In this document: one piece after another, positions 10,191 to 19,489 of the stretch | Position numbering within the stretch: the stretch's first letter is position 1 | How the letters are laid out: each line of letters begins with the position of its first letter | Assembly: GCA_021373135.1 (NCBI GenBank) | Contig: JAJFTH010000006.1 | Span: 248,001-312,000, forward strand | Source: Bacteroidales bacterium | GTDB taxonomy: Bacteria; Bacteroidota; Bacteroidia; Bacteroidales; UBA1402 | DNA: 64,000 nt | Direction of reading: 5' to 3' | Translations under genes and position numbers: made by a program | Notes under the pieces: model-generated | The model's input: the letters and a program-made list of their open reading frames with translations, nothing else | What the model was told of the DNA's origin: nothing | The model's database searches: none

Positions 10191-11615
10191 ATGGATTGTA
10201 AGAGAGCTTATTTGGCACATTTCGGAGTGAGTGAAGAAGACTTAAGGAAAGTTTTGGCAGCTGCGCTCGAAAAGGGGGGTGATTATGCAGATCTCTTTTT
10301 TGAGCATACTTTCAACAACGCGGTCGGACTGCGTGATGGTGAGGTCAATTCAACTTTTTCCGGCATTGATTACGGGGTAGGGGTCAGGGTCTTGTCCGGT
10401 GACCAGACTGGGTATGCCTATGTGGAAAACACCACCTTGGAGGATATGTTGAAGGCAGCAGGAACAGCAGCGAGGATAGCCAATGGGGCTTCGACAGGCA
10501 TCTCTCCGGAATTTGCGGTAAAGGTTTCTCCGAAGAATTACTATACCATCCGGCAATCTTGGGAAGATATGACGTTGAAACAGCGTATTCCGTACGTGCA
10601 GATGCTCAATGATCGGATTTTTGCTTTAGACAAGAGGGTGAACAAGGTGATGGTCAATCTTTCGGACAGTTCTTCCCATATTTTTTTCGTGAATTCAGAA
10701 GGTGTGATGTTTTATGACTATCGTCCAATGGTTTCCCTGACTGCCAATTGTGTGATGCTGGCGAATGGTGTATATGAAAATGGTAGAGCGGCGCGTTCGT
10801 TCCGAGTGGGATTTGAATTTTTGACCGATGAGATGGTTGGGATTATTGCAAAGGAAGCGGTTGATGAAACGGCGATCATGTATCAGGCCATCAAACCGAA
10901 AGGCGGCGAAATGCCTGTCGTTTTGGGGGCCGGCGGATCGGGCATATTCCTGCATGAGGCTATTGGTCATGCCTTTGAAGCGGACTTTAATCGAAAAGGC
11001 ACTTCCATTTTTTCTGATAGGTTGCATCAAAAAATCTGCGGAGACTTCATCAACGTGGTGGATGACGGAACGATACCGTTCAATCGCGGATCGGTCAATA
11101 TAGATGACGAAGGTGTGGATGGTCAGAAGACCTATGTTGTCAGGGAAGGAGTTTTGTCATCTTATCTGTATGACCGGATGAGTGCCAAACATTTCAACGT
11201 TTCTTCAACTGGAAACGGAAGAAGGGAATCTTTCCGTCAGACTCCCATTCCGAGAATGCGTGCGACTTATATGGAAAACGGCAATGCTTCCGAGGCAGAA
11301 ATGATTGCTTCGGTTAAAAAAGGTGTTTTTGTGAACTCCTTTACAAACGGTCAGGTTCAAATTGGGGCTGGAGATTTTACCTTCTTCGTGAAGTCGGGCT
11401 ATCTTATTGAAAACGGAAAACTGACACAACCCATCAAGGATATCAACATCATCGGCAACGGTCCGAAGGCTTTGGCCGATATGACCATGGTTTCAGACAA
11501 TTATCTGATGGATAACGGAACTTGGACTTGCGGCAAAGACGGACAAAGTTGTCCCGTCACCTGCGGCATGCCGTCGGCGTTGATCAAAAAATTGACTGTT
11601 GGAGGTTTAAGCTAA
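10191..11615 (+). CDS. tldD: TldD metalloprotease subunit
   Basis: TldD carries the zinc site of the heterodimeric TldD/TldE protease, which threads unfolded peptides through a closed chamber (known from E. coli microcin B17 maturation and CcdA turnover). The 474-residue product has the metal motif HEAIGH in FLHEAIGHAFEADF, near residue 255, and the C-terminal family signatures NGRRESFRQTPIPRM and QIGAGDFTFFV. No signal peptide is seen, so it is cytoplasmic. The partner pmbA starts 13 bp downstream, the usual pairing. Its natural substrate here is unknown; the PqqD/ABC peptide cluster at 56-60 kb is a possible client only by speculation. Confidence 0.93.
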   Translation: MDCKRAYLAHFGVSEEDLRKVLAAALEKGGDYADLFFEHTFNNAVGLRDGEVNSTFSGIDYGVGVRVLSGDQTGYAYVENTTLEDMLKAAGTAARIANGASTGISPEFAVKVSPKNYYTIRQSWEDMTLKQRIPYVQMLNDRIFALDKRVNKVMVNLSDSSSHIFFVNSEGVMFYDYRPMVSLTANCVMLANGVYENGRAARSFRVGFEFLTDEMVGIIAKEAVDETAIMYQAIKPKGGEMPVVLGAGGSGIFLHEAIGHAFEADFNRKGTSIFSDRLHQKICGDFINVVDDGTIPFNRGSVNIDDEGVDGQKTYVVREGVLSSYLYDRMSAKHFNVSSTGNGRRESFRQTPIPRMRATYMENGNASEAEMIASVKKGVFVNSFTNGQVQIGAGDFTFFVKSGYLIENGKLTQPIKDINIIGNGPKALADMTMVSDNYLMDNGTWTCGKDGQSCPVTCGMPSALIKKLTVGGLS

Positions 11616-11628
11616 TAAAAGAAAGCAC

Positions 11629-12948
11629 ATGATATCAAAAGAATATAAAGATTTGGCCAAATGGGCTATGAATTTTAGCCTCCATCAGGGATGTCAGGCT
11701 GTCAGGGTTTCTGTTTATTCCGGATCTGATACGGATTTTGAGATTCGCGACAAACAATTGGACAAACTGCAACAATCTTCCGAAAATCAAATGGTTTTAA
11801 GCCTATATGTAGATGGGCGTTACGGATCCTTTTCCACCAACCGTATGGAAAAAAAGGAATTGAGCAAATTTATCACCAATGCGGTGGAATCTGTCCGATA
11901 CCTGACTCCTGACACAAACCGGCAATTACCAAATCCTGAACTTTACTACAAAGGCGGCCGGCCTGACCTGGCACTTCATGATCCGTATATGGACAGACTC
12001 CAGCCTGATGAAAAGCTGCAACTGGCATCTGATGCAGCCAATGAAATCCTGGGTACCGACGAACGCATTCTTTCCGTCCAGTCTTCCTACAGTGACGGGG
12101 AATCCTTTTCCTATATGGTAGCCAGCAATGGTTTTGAGGGAGAAAGTTCCGTCAGTTATTTTTCCCTGACAGTCAGTGTCTCTGTCAAAGGAGAAGGAGA
12201 TGCAAGGCCTGAATCATTCTGGTATGACCAGGCACTTTCTTATGATGACCTGATTAAGAAGAATATCGGTAAAATAGCACTTGAACGCACCTTGCGTAAG
12301 CTGGGACAGAAAAAGATTGAATCAGGGAATTACTGTATGGTGGTGGATAACCTGAACAGTTGCCGTTTGCTTTCTCCGATTCTTTCCGCATTGAGTGGGG
12401 CCGCTTTGCAGCAAAATAATTCTTTTTTGCTTGATAAAAAGGGACAACAGGTGCTTTCGGAAAAAGTGACATTGATGGATGATCCACATATTCCGCATAC
12501 TTTTGGAGCCCGTTATTTTGACAATGAAGGGGTTGCTACCCGGAAGCGGTATATCTTTAACAAGGGGGTTCTGGAGACTTATTTTATCGATACCTACCAT
12601 GCTTTGAAAATGGGCGTCGAGCCTACGATAAGTAATCCTTCCCATTTGATGATGGAAAAGGGAGAACGATCCATGGAAGAAATGATTGCCTCGGTCGAAA
12701 AAGGTATTTTGGTAATCGGTTTCAATGGAGGAAACAGCAACAGTTCTTCGGGTGATTTCTCTTTTGGAATGGAAGGCTTCTTGATTGAAAATGGTAAGCT
12801 GACTCAACCGGTTTCCGAAATGAATGTGACAGGAAACTTGCTGATTTTGTGGAATCAGCTGTCGGAGGTTGGAAATGATCCGCGTCTGGACAGTGCATAT
12901 CTGATTCCTTCGCTGAGGTTTGAGAATGTCGCTTTCAGCGGGTTGTAA
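11629..12948 (+). CDS. pmbA: TldE/PmbA, partner subunit of the TldD protease
   Basis: The 439-residue product is the non-metal half of TldD/E. It has the PmbA/TldD fold (VRVSVYSGSDTDFEIRDKQL at the N-terminus; NGGNSNSSSGDFSFGMEGF at the C-terminus) but no HExxxH, as expected for this subunit. It follows tldD by 13 bp and both end within one transcription unit. No terminator was seen in the 88 bp before the convergent recO end. Confidence 0.92.
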   Translation: MISKEYKDLAKWAMNFSLHQGCQAVRVSVYSGSDTDFEIRDKQLDKLQQSSENQMVLSLYVDGRYGSFSTNRMEKKELSKFITNAVESVRYLTPDTNRQLPNPELYYKGGRPDLALHDPYMDRLQPDEKLQLASDAANEILGTDERILSVQSSYSDGESFSYMVASNGFEGESSVSYFSLTVSVSVKGEGDARPESFWYDQALSYDDLIKKNIGKIALERTLRKLGQKKIESGNYCMVVDNLNSCRLLSPILSALSGAALQQNNSFLLDKKGQQVLSEKVTLMDDPHIPHTFGARYFDNEGVATRKRYIFNKGVLETYFIDTYHALKMGVEPTISNPSHLMMEKGERSMEEMIASVEKGILVIGFNGGNSNSSSGDFSFGMEGFLIENGKLTQPVSEMNVTGNLLILWNQLSEVGNDPRLDSAYLIPSLRFENVAFSGL

Positions 12949-13036
12949 AGGGCTGCATTAGATTATTTTTGTTCAGTTCAGTCAAAGTGTGGGATTATGA
13001 AAACCATTTGGAAAATTTCCTTTGCCGGAAGAGTCT

Positions 13037-13762
13037 TTAATCGTAAAGTTCCTGCAACACACTTAAGGACTTGATACTCGGAAAGTCTGTCAGGTGCATC
13101 CGATAATAATTCAGCATTTGCCTGAGAATTTCAACCCGTTGATGCCTTTCAAACTGGAAGGCATACATGTTGTCAAAGTTCATGCGCATCAGACGGGCAA
13201 AGTCTGAGGCTTGTTCCGGGGTAAGCCAGGCGTTGTGCAAAGGGCGTGTCGGTGTAAAAGTTCCGCCCTGAAGGTCAAAGTACCAATGAGGTTGTTGTTC
13301 TTCAACATTGGGGTAGAATCCCAAATATCGGGTGAGCTTGATGAGAAAGACCAGATGGAAATTAGCCAGGCCTTTTTCGCAAAGGTCAAGGTACTGAATG
13401 GATTGCGAAAGGAAGTCGAACAAGATGGCATTTTTTTCCGTTTCGCGTAACGAACGATACAGTACTTCAGCCAGAAAAAGGGAGATGGCATTTTTACCCG
13501 GATCGTAGGGGATACCGGAAAAATTGTAGATGCTGCGGATTTCCCTGATACGTTGTATTTGTCGGCTACCTTGATGGTCAGCCTCGATTTCGACCAGGGA
13601 CAAAGGTTGGAAAAAGGCATTCTTCAGGTTTGATTTTTTGCTGCGGGGCTTGGACGCCAGATAGCTCATTCTCCCAAAATCTTCCGTGTACAGATGAACA
13701 ATGTTGGTGGTATCGTTGTATGCCAGACAGTGAAGAACAATGGCTTTTATTTTTATAAGCAT
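13037..13762 (-). CDS. recO: DNA repair protein RecO
   Basis: RecO works with RecR and RecF to load RecA on SSB-coated single-stranded DNA during gap repair. The 241-residue product opens with the OB-fold (KIKAIVLHCLAYNDTTNIVHLYT, GRMSYLASKPRS) followed by the helical domain (ISLFLAEVLYRSLRETEKN). The zinc-finger cysteines present in Deinococcus RecO are absent (region WYFDLQGGTFTP). It is the last gene of a leftward unit Nudix-TPR-barrel-recO, 29 bp after the barrel gene. Confidence 0.9.
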   Translation of the reverse strand: MLIKIKAIVLHCLAYNDTTNIVHLYTEDFGRMSYLASKPRSKKSNLKNAFFQPLSLVEIEADHQGSRQIQRIREIRSIYNFSGIPYDPGKNAISLFLAEVLYRSLRETEKNAILFDFLSQSIQYLDLCEKGLANFHLVFLIKLTRYLGFYPNVEEQQPHWYFDLQGGTFTPTRPLHNAWLTPEQASDFARLMRMNFDNMYAFQFERHQRVEILRQMLNYYRMHLTDFPSIKSLSVLQELYD

Positions 13763-13791
13763 ATCAATCCGGTAAAAGCAGGATTAGGTAT

Positions 13792-15615
13792 CTAAAACAT
13801 GACTGAGCCTCCTACGACTGCGGTAAAACCATGTACGGCATAGGCGTTCCAGACTTCGTAACGTTGATCGAGCATATTATTCAAATGGAGAAATACCCCG
13901 ACGTCTTTTGTCAGTTTGTAATTGGCACCGATGTTCAGATCGTTGATATCTCCCAGCTTCTTGCAGAAATCATTCTTGTCTGCTGCATATCGTTGCGCTT
14001 CCAACTGATAGTCCAGGAAAAGGTTCAACTTTTCGACGGGTGAGATATCTGCCCGAAGACGCATTTCAAATCCGGGTTTGTACCATGCTTTGCGTCCGCA
14101 ATCTTTCAATAGGTCATTGATATCATCTGCCGAACTGAAATTGAGGTAACGGTTGAAATTCAATTCGCCCAGTATTGTCAGCAAACTTTTGAATGAATAT
14201 AGACCATGTACGCCCAACTTGAGACGATTTGAGGTCATATACTTCACGGAGAATAAGTTTCCATAAGCATTGTTGACTCCTTCGGTAGAGGATGGAAATC
14301 CGTTGTAGAAGAAAGGAGCATCTTTGGTGACGTCATATCCGACCAACGGAGTGATGCGAAGGCCAGGAAGCGGTTTGTATTCAATGTCCGCACTCAGGTC
14401 AAGGACTTTCCATGCCGTTTTCAACCGGATGGCAGGATCCAGATAGGGATTCATCTCGATGCCTTCACGGTAGGATTGGGGTTGAACGCCTCCATCCAAT
14501 CTTGCATGGAAGACAGCCTTATTTCCAAGAGCTGTTGAGGCTGATGCAGTGATGTTTGCCTTGACCCTTTCGCTCTCAAGGCTTGGAATGGCAAATTTAA
14601 AGCCTCCTGCCAGCACCCATTTCTTGTAAGTCATCTTTGCATAAGGGTTGAATTCAAACCAACGTCTGTCTGCAAAATCATGGTTGATGTCATTGGCGTT
14701 GTAGGCCACAATCTCATTTGCCGGCCAGCTGACCGCTGCCCTGTAGGTGAAGTTTCGCATTTTTGCATCAAGTCCAAGGTGGAAAAGCTTATTCAGGTCA
14801 TAGTTGAGGGCGGCCTTGATGCTGAATTCCTTTTCGCGTCCACCTTTTTCATCAGTTGGTGTTGTCCCGGATGTGACCCCTCTGCCTAATCTGAAAAGGT
14901 GGCTTTCTGCATGGATGACATAAGAAAAAGGTTGTCCGATATATTTGGATTTGATGTCGAATCCGATCTTGGCGTCCGAAGACCATTGGCCACCTGGTAT
15001 GGACAGGGCATTTTCAGGAAGAGAAACGGTTCTCCAGGTACCATAATAGTTCCAGGCATTGTATTTTTCGGAAACATCTGCGCCGAGTTCTGTGTTGGTC
15101 AGATGTAGCTTGTAGGAAGCGAGAAGCTTGTTGTTATTGAAATAGGATCTTTTTGTTTCTCCGGCTGTGTTTGTCAAATCTCCGAATACCGACCTGTTTT
15201 GAAAATTCACGTCCAGTGACTGCTTGTTTTGTCGCAACAAGTTGACTTGTGCATCAGCCACAAAGGTGCGGTGGCTTCCAATTCCCAAGCGGACGTATCC
15301 GAACTCTTCGCTGGCCGGGAAAGTTGTTTTGACACCGGCAGCCGGCAGCGGATTGTAATCACCCACAATGGTGGTTGGACTTTCGGTGATGGAAAAGTCC
15401 AACGGTTGTTTAACAATGTTGAATATTTCGATATCGGGAGATGAAAGTATTTTTTCAGCGGATTCGACAGTGGGTTGGTATTCTTTTTCCAAAACCAGGT
15501 CTCGCTGAATCAAAGTGTCTTTTTTTGCAGTTTGAGTTCTATTCCTCGTCTGTGCGTTTAGGGAGGAGGCCATGACGCAGCCTGCGAGAATAAGTATGGT
15601 ATAATAAGTTTTCAT
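13792..15615 (-). CDS. Outer-membrane beta-barrel protein (TonB-receptor-like, no plug seen)
   Basis: A 607-residue protein with a signal peptide ending SLNAQ. After it comes a conserved segment (KKDTLIQRDLVLEKEYQPTV) and then many amphipathic beta strands with aromatic girdles (FGYVRLGIGSHRTFVADAQ, ASYKLHLTNTELGADVSEKY) ending VVGGSVMF, with a C-terminal Phe typical of barrels. Databases often label such proteins TonB-dependent receptor, but I see neither a TonB box nor a plug domain. It follows the large TPR gene by 5 bp, so the two are very likely co-translated and may form one envelope complex. Function unknown. Confidence 0.8.
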   Translation of the reverse strand: MKTYYTILILAGCVMASSLNAQTRNRTQTAKKDTLIQRDLVLEKEYQPTVESAEKILSSPDIEIFNIVKQPLDFSITESPTTIVGDYNPLPAAGVKTTFPASEEFGYVRLGIGSHRTFVADAQVNLLRQNKQSLDVNFQNRSVFGDLTNTAGETKRSYFNNNKLLASYKLHLTNTELGADVSEKYNAWNYYGTWRTVSLPENALSIPGGQWSSDAKIGFDIKSKYIGQPFSYVIHAESHLFRLGRGVTSGTTPTDEKGGREKEFSIKAALNYDLNKLFHLGLDAKMRNFTYRAAVSWPANEIVAYNANDINHDFADRRWFEFNPYAKMTYKKWVLAGGFKFAIPSLESERVKANITASASTALGNKAVFHARLDGGVQPQSYREGIEMNPYLDPAIRLKTAWKVLDLSADIEYKPLPGLRITPLVGYDVTKDAPFFYNGFPSSTEGVNNAYGNLFSVKYMTSNRLKLGVHGLYSFKSLLTILGELNFNRYLNFSSADDINDLLKDCGRKAWYKPGFEMRLRADISPVEKLNLFLDYQLEAQRYAADKNDFCKKLGDINDLNIGANYKLTKDVGVFLHLNNMLDQRYEVWNAYAVHGFTAVVGGSVMF

Positions 15616-15620
15616 AATAA

Positions 15621-18600
15621 TTATTTGATTCGTTTGGAGATGGCACTCAGACGAGTTGAAATCATTTCCTGAACGTCATTTTTCACCTTATAATTTTCTT
15701 TTAAACTCAATAAATACTGCTTGGCCTGGAAGTCATCCTTGCGATCAATATTGATGTCAGCCAGCAAGATAAAGCATCTGGCCAGCCAATAGGATTGGGT
15801 GGTACCTTCTTTGATGAAATCCTGTATGATCTTTTCGGATTCTTTGTCAGACCCCTGATTGTAATAAAACGCTGCCAGAAGGAAGCGGGCTTCTGCTCCG
15901 AATGCCGTCTGTACTTCGGCGGACAGGACTTCAAGGTCGGCTTTTGCTTTGCTTTCCTGTCCCAGTTTCAAACAGGACTTGGCACGATAATAGCAGGCTT
16001 CACGCTCAAGGTCTGTATTTAAATCACCCTCACCGGTCAAAACGTTTGCAGTCGCAACAGCATCCTTGTATTTTTCCTCGAAATATAGACAACGGAGTTT
16101 CCCAAGCCTTGAAGCCATTCGGGTGTTTTTATCTGATGAAAGTTTTTCCATCAGTTCATATCCGGACAATGCTTTCTCATAGTCTTTATCGGCATAGTAA
16201 GCATCGGCAGTCAACTCGGCGGCTTCCATCTGATATTTATGACCGTCTTGTTGGGCTACAATATTGAAATGTTCCATGGCTTCTGTCTTTTTGCCGTCAA
16301 TCAACAGCAATTGGCCAAGGTTGTAATGACTTTCTGTTCTGAATGCACCTGTCGGGAAATTATTCAGATAAGCCTGAAAGCTTTGGACGGCTGCAGCCTT
16401 TTTCCCATCCATAAGCAATTGTTCAGCAGCCATATAGGAAAGGGAATCTTGCTCGTCAATCTCAATACCGGTTATGTTTCCGAGCCCTTTGGCGTAGTTT
16501 ACAAAGTCCGAGACAGCATTGTTGTTCACGTAAATCATTTTCAGGTCGCTTAAGGCAACCTTGGCTTCCTCACTGCCGGGATATTCTTCGATCACTTTTT
16601 TGTAAGCGGTGATGGCATCGTCTTTCTTTCCTTGGTTAAAATATTGAAGAGCTATCTGAATGCCAGCTTTGCGTGAAAGCGGGCTTTCCTTGAAAGTGCT
16701 CATCAGCTGGTTGAAAGTGGTAATGGCCTGATCTGGCTTTTGTAGGAGGATATAGGTGCGCCCTGTTTCGAAAAGGGCATCGTCTGCATCATCAGATTGG
16801 GGGAAGCGTTTCCCGAAATTGCTTAACAAATCGATCTTGCTTTTGTATTGTTTGCGAAGCCCAAGGCAGAATGCCTTTTGATAAATGGCGTAATCATTGC
16901 CTGAGGCAGAACTCAAATCTGCATTTTGGTAGAATTTTTCTGCCTTTACATAATCTTTGGCTTGGAAATAACAATCTCCGATGCGGTTGAGTGCATCCGG
17001 ATAGTTCTTTTCTTTTTTGACTTGAATCTGAGCCGTATATTTTTCAAACCAAATTCTGGCTTCAGAATATTTTTTCAGGTTGAAGAAACAGTATCCAAGA
17101 TTATAGGACGCGATGGGATAGGCTTTCATTTTTGTGGATCCCTCGCTGTCGAAAAAACGTTTGTAGTCAAGGCTTGCTTCGCTTAACTGGTTGAGTTGGT
17201 ATCTGGCTTCACCTCTCCAGAAATAAGCTTCTGCGGCAGAAATGGATAAGTGCTCAGCTCCTTTGATCGATTGGGAGAAGAGGTCTGCGGCATTCTGGAA
17301 CTGTCCATTCTTGTAGCGTTCAACACCGAGCATGAATTGTATCTGGCTTTTGGTCTGAAGCAGCTCCTTGTCTGGGTTGGGAATGCTTTGGATCACGGAC
17401 AGGGAGTTTTCGTATTCTTTGGAAGAAAGGAGTACTTCTGCGAGATATCCATTCACCTTATCTGCAAACTGGGAATTGGGAAATTCGGTCAGGATACGCT
17501 GGAAGGATTTGACCTGTTCGTTGAAAGGAGAAAAGGAGGTTTCGTAACAAAGCAAGGCAAAATTGTACAGTGCTTTTTCCTTGGTTCCTTTGTCAAAATC
17601 GGCGATGGAGGCTTGCTCAAAATTCATGCGGGCCATGTCTTTCTTGTCCTGTTTCAAGTAACACAAACCAAGGTGGTAAGTGGCACTCTGTGTCAAGGCA
17701 TCACCGGGATCAGTCACTTTGGACAAATATTCGATGGCTTTATTGTAATTCTTTTGAGTGTAATAATTTACACCAATGCGATATAAATCAGTCCTTTGGA
17801 TGGTCGGATTGAGCGTCAGGTATTCGAGGTAATATTTCTGGGATTGACTGTAATCTTTCTTATCAAACCAAGCGGCACCCATCAAACGGATCAGTTCCGT
17901 TTTTTGTACTTTTGTCGGTTTTTGGTTGATGAGTTTTCCGGCCTGATCCAGCATCTCATCAAGTTTGCCTTCTATATACAGCAATTGCAGGTTGAAATAG
18001 GGAACGGCATCTTTGTACTGGGCATGATTGGCAATCTTGTTGAAACCATCCATGGCTTCTTTCATATTGCCCTCGGAATAGTCCATATAGGCATAAAAAT
18101 AGGTGGCTGAACCGACATAGCGGCTGTCACCGTTCATCAAATTCCTGAATATCTTTCTGGCTGTTTCGAAGTCTTTCATCTGCAGGGAAAGATAGGCAAA
18201 GCGGAACTGGTAGTCGATCTTTTCTTTTGGAGTAAGCTCTTCCTCAGGACAAAGGTTGAAGAATTCGAGGGCATCCTCAAATTGTCCCGCGTTCAAAGCA
18301 GAGCATCCCAAAAGGTAATACGCTTTGGCGGCATGTGGTGATGAGGGATATTTTTCGAGGAATTGAATCAACAAGATGCTGGTTTCCCTTTTATTTAATT
18401 CGTAAGCTGAAGCTGCACGCAAAAAAGAAGCTTCTTCCAGTAGAACCGGATTCTCTGAAGTTCCAAACCAGGATTCGATGGTCCGGAAACAGCTCGGAAA
18501 CTCTTTTTCCCTGAATTGTTCGCTGGCAAGATAAAAAAGACGGTCCGGATCTTCACTTGCTCCGATTCTTTGAGCATATACGGAAGTGGACGCAAGGCTA

Positions 18601-18632
18601 AAAAGTAATCCTGCTAAAATGATACGTTTCAT
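15621..18632 (-). CDS. Large periplasmic tetratricopeptide-repeat protein
   Basis: A 1003-residue protein with a signal peptide (MKRIILAGLLFSLASTSVYAQ), so it acts in the periplasm. Nearly all the rest is tandem TPR helices: repeated patterns such as AKAYYLLGCSALNAGQFEDAL, ALNRIGDCYFQAKDYVKAEKF and ALFETGRTYILLQKPDQAI recur about every 34-37 residues. TPR solenoids bind partner proteins. Its start overlaps the Nudix stop by 4 bp (ATGA) and its stop lies 5 bp before the barrel gene, so a physical link with the barrel protein is plausible. Precise function unknown. Confidence 0.88.
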   Translation of the reverse strand: MKRIILAGLLFSLASTSVYAQRIGASEDPDRLFYLASEQFREKEFPSCFRTIESWFGTSENPVLLEEASFLRAASAYELNKRETSILLIQFLEKYPSSPHAAKAYYLLGCSALNAGQFEDALEFFNLCPEEELTPKEKIDYQFRFAYLSLQMKDFETARKIFRNLMNGDSRYVGSATYFYAYMDYSEGNMKEAMDGFNKIANHAQYKDAVPYFNLQLLYIEGKLDEMLDQAGKLINQKPTKVQKTELIRLMGAAWFDKKDYSQSQKYYLEYLTLNPTIQRTDLYRIGVNYYTQKNYNKAIEYLSKVTDPGDALTQSATYHLGLCYLKQDKKDMARMNFEQASIADFDKGTKEKALYNFALLCYETSFSPFNEQVKSFQRILTEFPNSQFADKVNGYLAEVLLSSKEYENSLSVIQSIPNPDKELLQTKSQIQFMLGVERYKNGQFQNAADLFSQSIKGAEHLSISAAEAYFWRGEARYQLNQLSEASLDYKRFFDSEGSTKMKAYPIASYNLGYCFFNLKKYSEARIWFEKYTAQIQVKKEKNYPDALNRIGDCYFQAKDYVKAEKFYQNADLSSASGNDYAIYQKAFCLGLRKQYKSKIDLLSNFGKRFPQSDDADDALFETGRTYILLQKPDQAITTFNQLMSTFKESPLSRKAGIQIALQYFNQGKKDDAITAYKKVIEEYPGSEEAKVALSDLKMIYVNNNAVSDFVNYAKGLGNITGIEIDEQDSLSYMAAEQLLMDGKKAAAVQSFQAYLNNFPTGAFRTESHYNLGQLLLIDGKKTEAMEHFNIVAQQDGHKYQMEAAELTADAYYADKDYEKALSGYELMEKLSSDKNTRMASRLGKLRCLYFEEKYKDAVATANVLTGEGDLNTDLEREACYYRAKSCLKLGQESKAKADLEVLSAEVQTAFGAEARFLLAAFYYNQGSDKESEKIIQDFIKEGTTQSYWLARCFILLADINIDRKDDFQAKQYLLSLKENYKVKNDVQEMISTRLSAISKRIK

Positions 18633-19156
18633 TTGATTTCTTTTAAAAATGCAATGATACCTTTTTTTATTGAATTCAGGCCAAAATCATCCGGTGAAAT
18701 TGTGTTAATCGGCTTAAAAAAAGCCTCGGAGACATCATCCATTGCATTCAGATTTTGGAAATCTTTCACCTTGCACAGAAATAGGAAATCCAGCGTATGG
18801 ATGACCATTCCCGAATAAAGGTATTCATTGGGTATAGACTGAAAATAGGTGATATCCGTTACAGACAAGTTGAGTTCTTCCATGATTTCCCGACGCAGAG
18901 CATTTTCAATGGTTTCATGCATATCCACAAAGCCGCCCGGCAAATCCAGTGTTCCTTTTGCCGGATCTTTGGCGCGGCGGCAAACCAACAGGTCTCCGTT
19001 TTCATTCCGAAGGATTGCAGCCACTGCTGCAGAGGCGTTTGCGTAGTATATGAACCCGCAAGCCGTACATTTTTTGGATTTCTCATTGTTTATATTCCAG
19101 AGGGAAGAACCACAAACCGGACAGAACTTAAATTTTTCGAGTGGATGTTGTACCAT
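18629..19156 (-). CDS. Nudix hydrolase with N-terminal zinc ribbon
   Basis: A 175-residue cytosolic pyrophosphohydrolase. Residues about 12-37 form a zinc ribbon with CPVCG and CTACG, as in NADH pyrophosphatase NudC and related ADP-ribose pyrophosphatases. The Nudix box (GX5EX7REUXEEXGU) begins at GGFVDMHETIENALRREI and ends MEELNL, with all catalytic Glu residues present. The substrate is probably a nucleoside diphosphate derivative; it is too short to be full NudC. It is first in the unit Nudix-TPR-barrel-recO and overlaps the TPR start by 4 bp. Confidence 0.88.
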   Translation of the reverse strand: MVQHPLEKFKFCPVCGSSLWNINNEKSKKCTACGFIYYANASAAVAAILRNENGDLLVCRRAKDPAKGTLDLPGGFVDMHETIENALRREIMEELNLSVTDITYFQSIPNEYLYSGMVIHTLDFLFLCKVKDFQNLNAMDDVSEAFFKPINTISPDDFGLNSIKKGIIAFLKEIK

Positions 19157-19206
19157 GGTTGCTTGGTTTTTATGAAGTGGTCGGCTTGAAAGGAATGGCC
19201 ATTTTC

Positions 19207-19234
19207 ACAAAAAGCCAGCAGAGATGCCGGCTTT
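19207..19234 (-). terminator. Terminator of the tRNA-Asn pair
   Basis: AAAGCCAGCA (19211-19220), GAGA loop, TGCCGGCTTT (19225-19234), one mismatch; a T-rich run follows on the minus strand. It separates the tRNA unit from the Nudix operon. Confidence 0.6.
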
Positions 19235-19238
19235 CCTG

Positions 19239-19312
19239 CTCTTCAGGTAGGACTTGAACCTACGACCCCCTGATTAACAGTCAGGTGCTCTAACCAACTG
19301 AGCTACTGAAGA
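19239..19312 (-). tRNA. tRNA-Asn (anticodon GTT), copy 1
   Basis: A 74-nt cloverleaf: acceptor TCTTCAG/CTGAAGA, D stem GCTC/GAGC, anticodon stem CCTGA/TCAGG around CTGTTAA (anticodon GTT), T stem GTAGG/CCTAC. CCA is not encoded. Identical to the next copy. Confidence 0.95.
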
Positions 19313-19330
19313 ATATGATGTCAAAAAAAG

Positions 19331-19404
19331 CTCTTCAGGTAGGACTTGAACCTACGACCCCCTGATTAACAGTCAGGTGCTCTAACCAACTGAGCTACTG
19401 AAGA
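19331..19404 (-). tRNA. tRNA-Asn (anticodon GTT), copy 2
   Basis: A perfect duplicate of the tRNA at 19239-19312, with an 18-nt spacer between them. This is the promoter-proximal copy. Confidence 0.95.
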
Positions 19405-19433
19405 GTGTTGCATTCTTTTAAGAAAATGCGGTG

Positions 19434-19464
19434 CAAAAGTACAGGTATTTCTCGAATAATGCAA
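19434..19464 (-). promoter_or_regulatory. Promoter of the tRNA-Asn pair
   Basis: Minus strand TTG (19462-19464), 20-bp spacer, TACTTTTG (19434-19441), 30 bp upstream of tRNA-Asn copy 2. Its TTG abuts the opposing -7 box of the PfkB gene. Confidence 0.65.
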
Positions 19465-19472
19465 TATCTTTG
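19465..19472 (+). promoter_or_regulatory. Probable -7 element of the PfkB kinase gene
   Basis: TATCTTTG, 17 bp upstream of the kinase ATG. It is back to back with the tRNA-Asn promoter, so the two divergent units may compete for polymerase. Confidence 0.4.
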
Positions 19473-19489
19473 CAGAAAAAAAAGGGACT

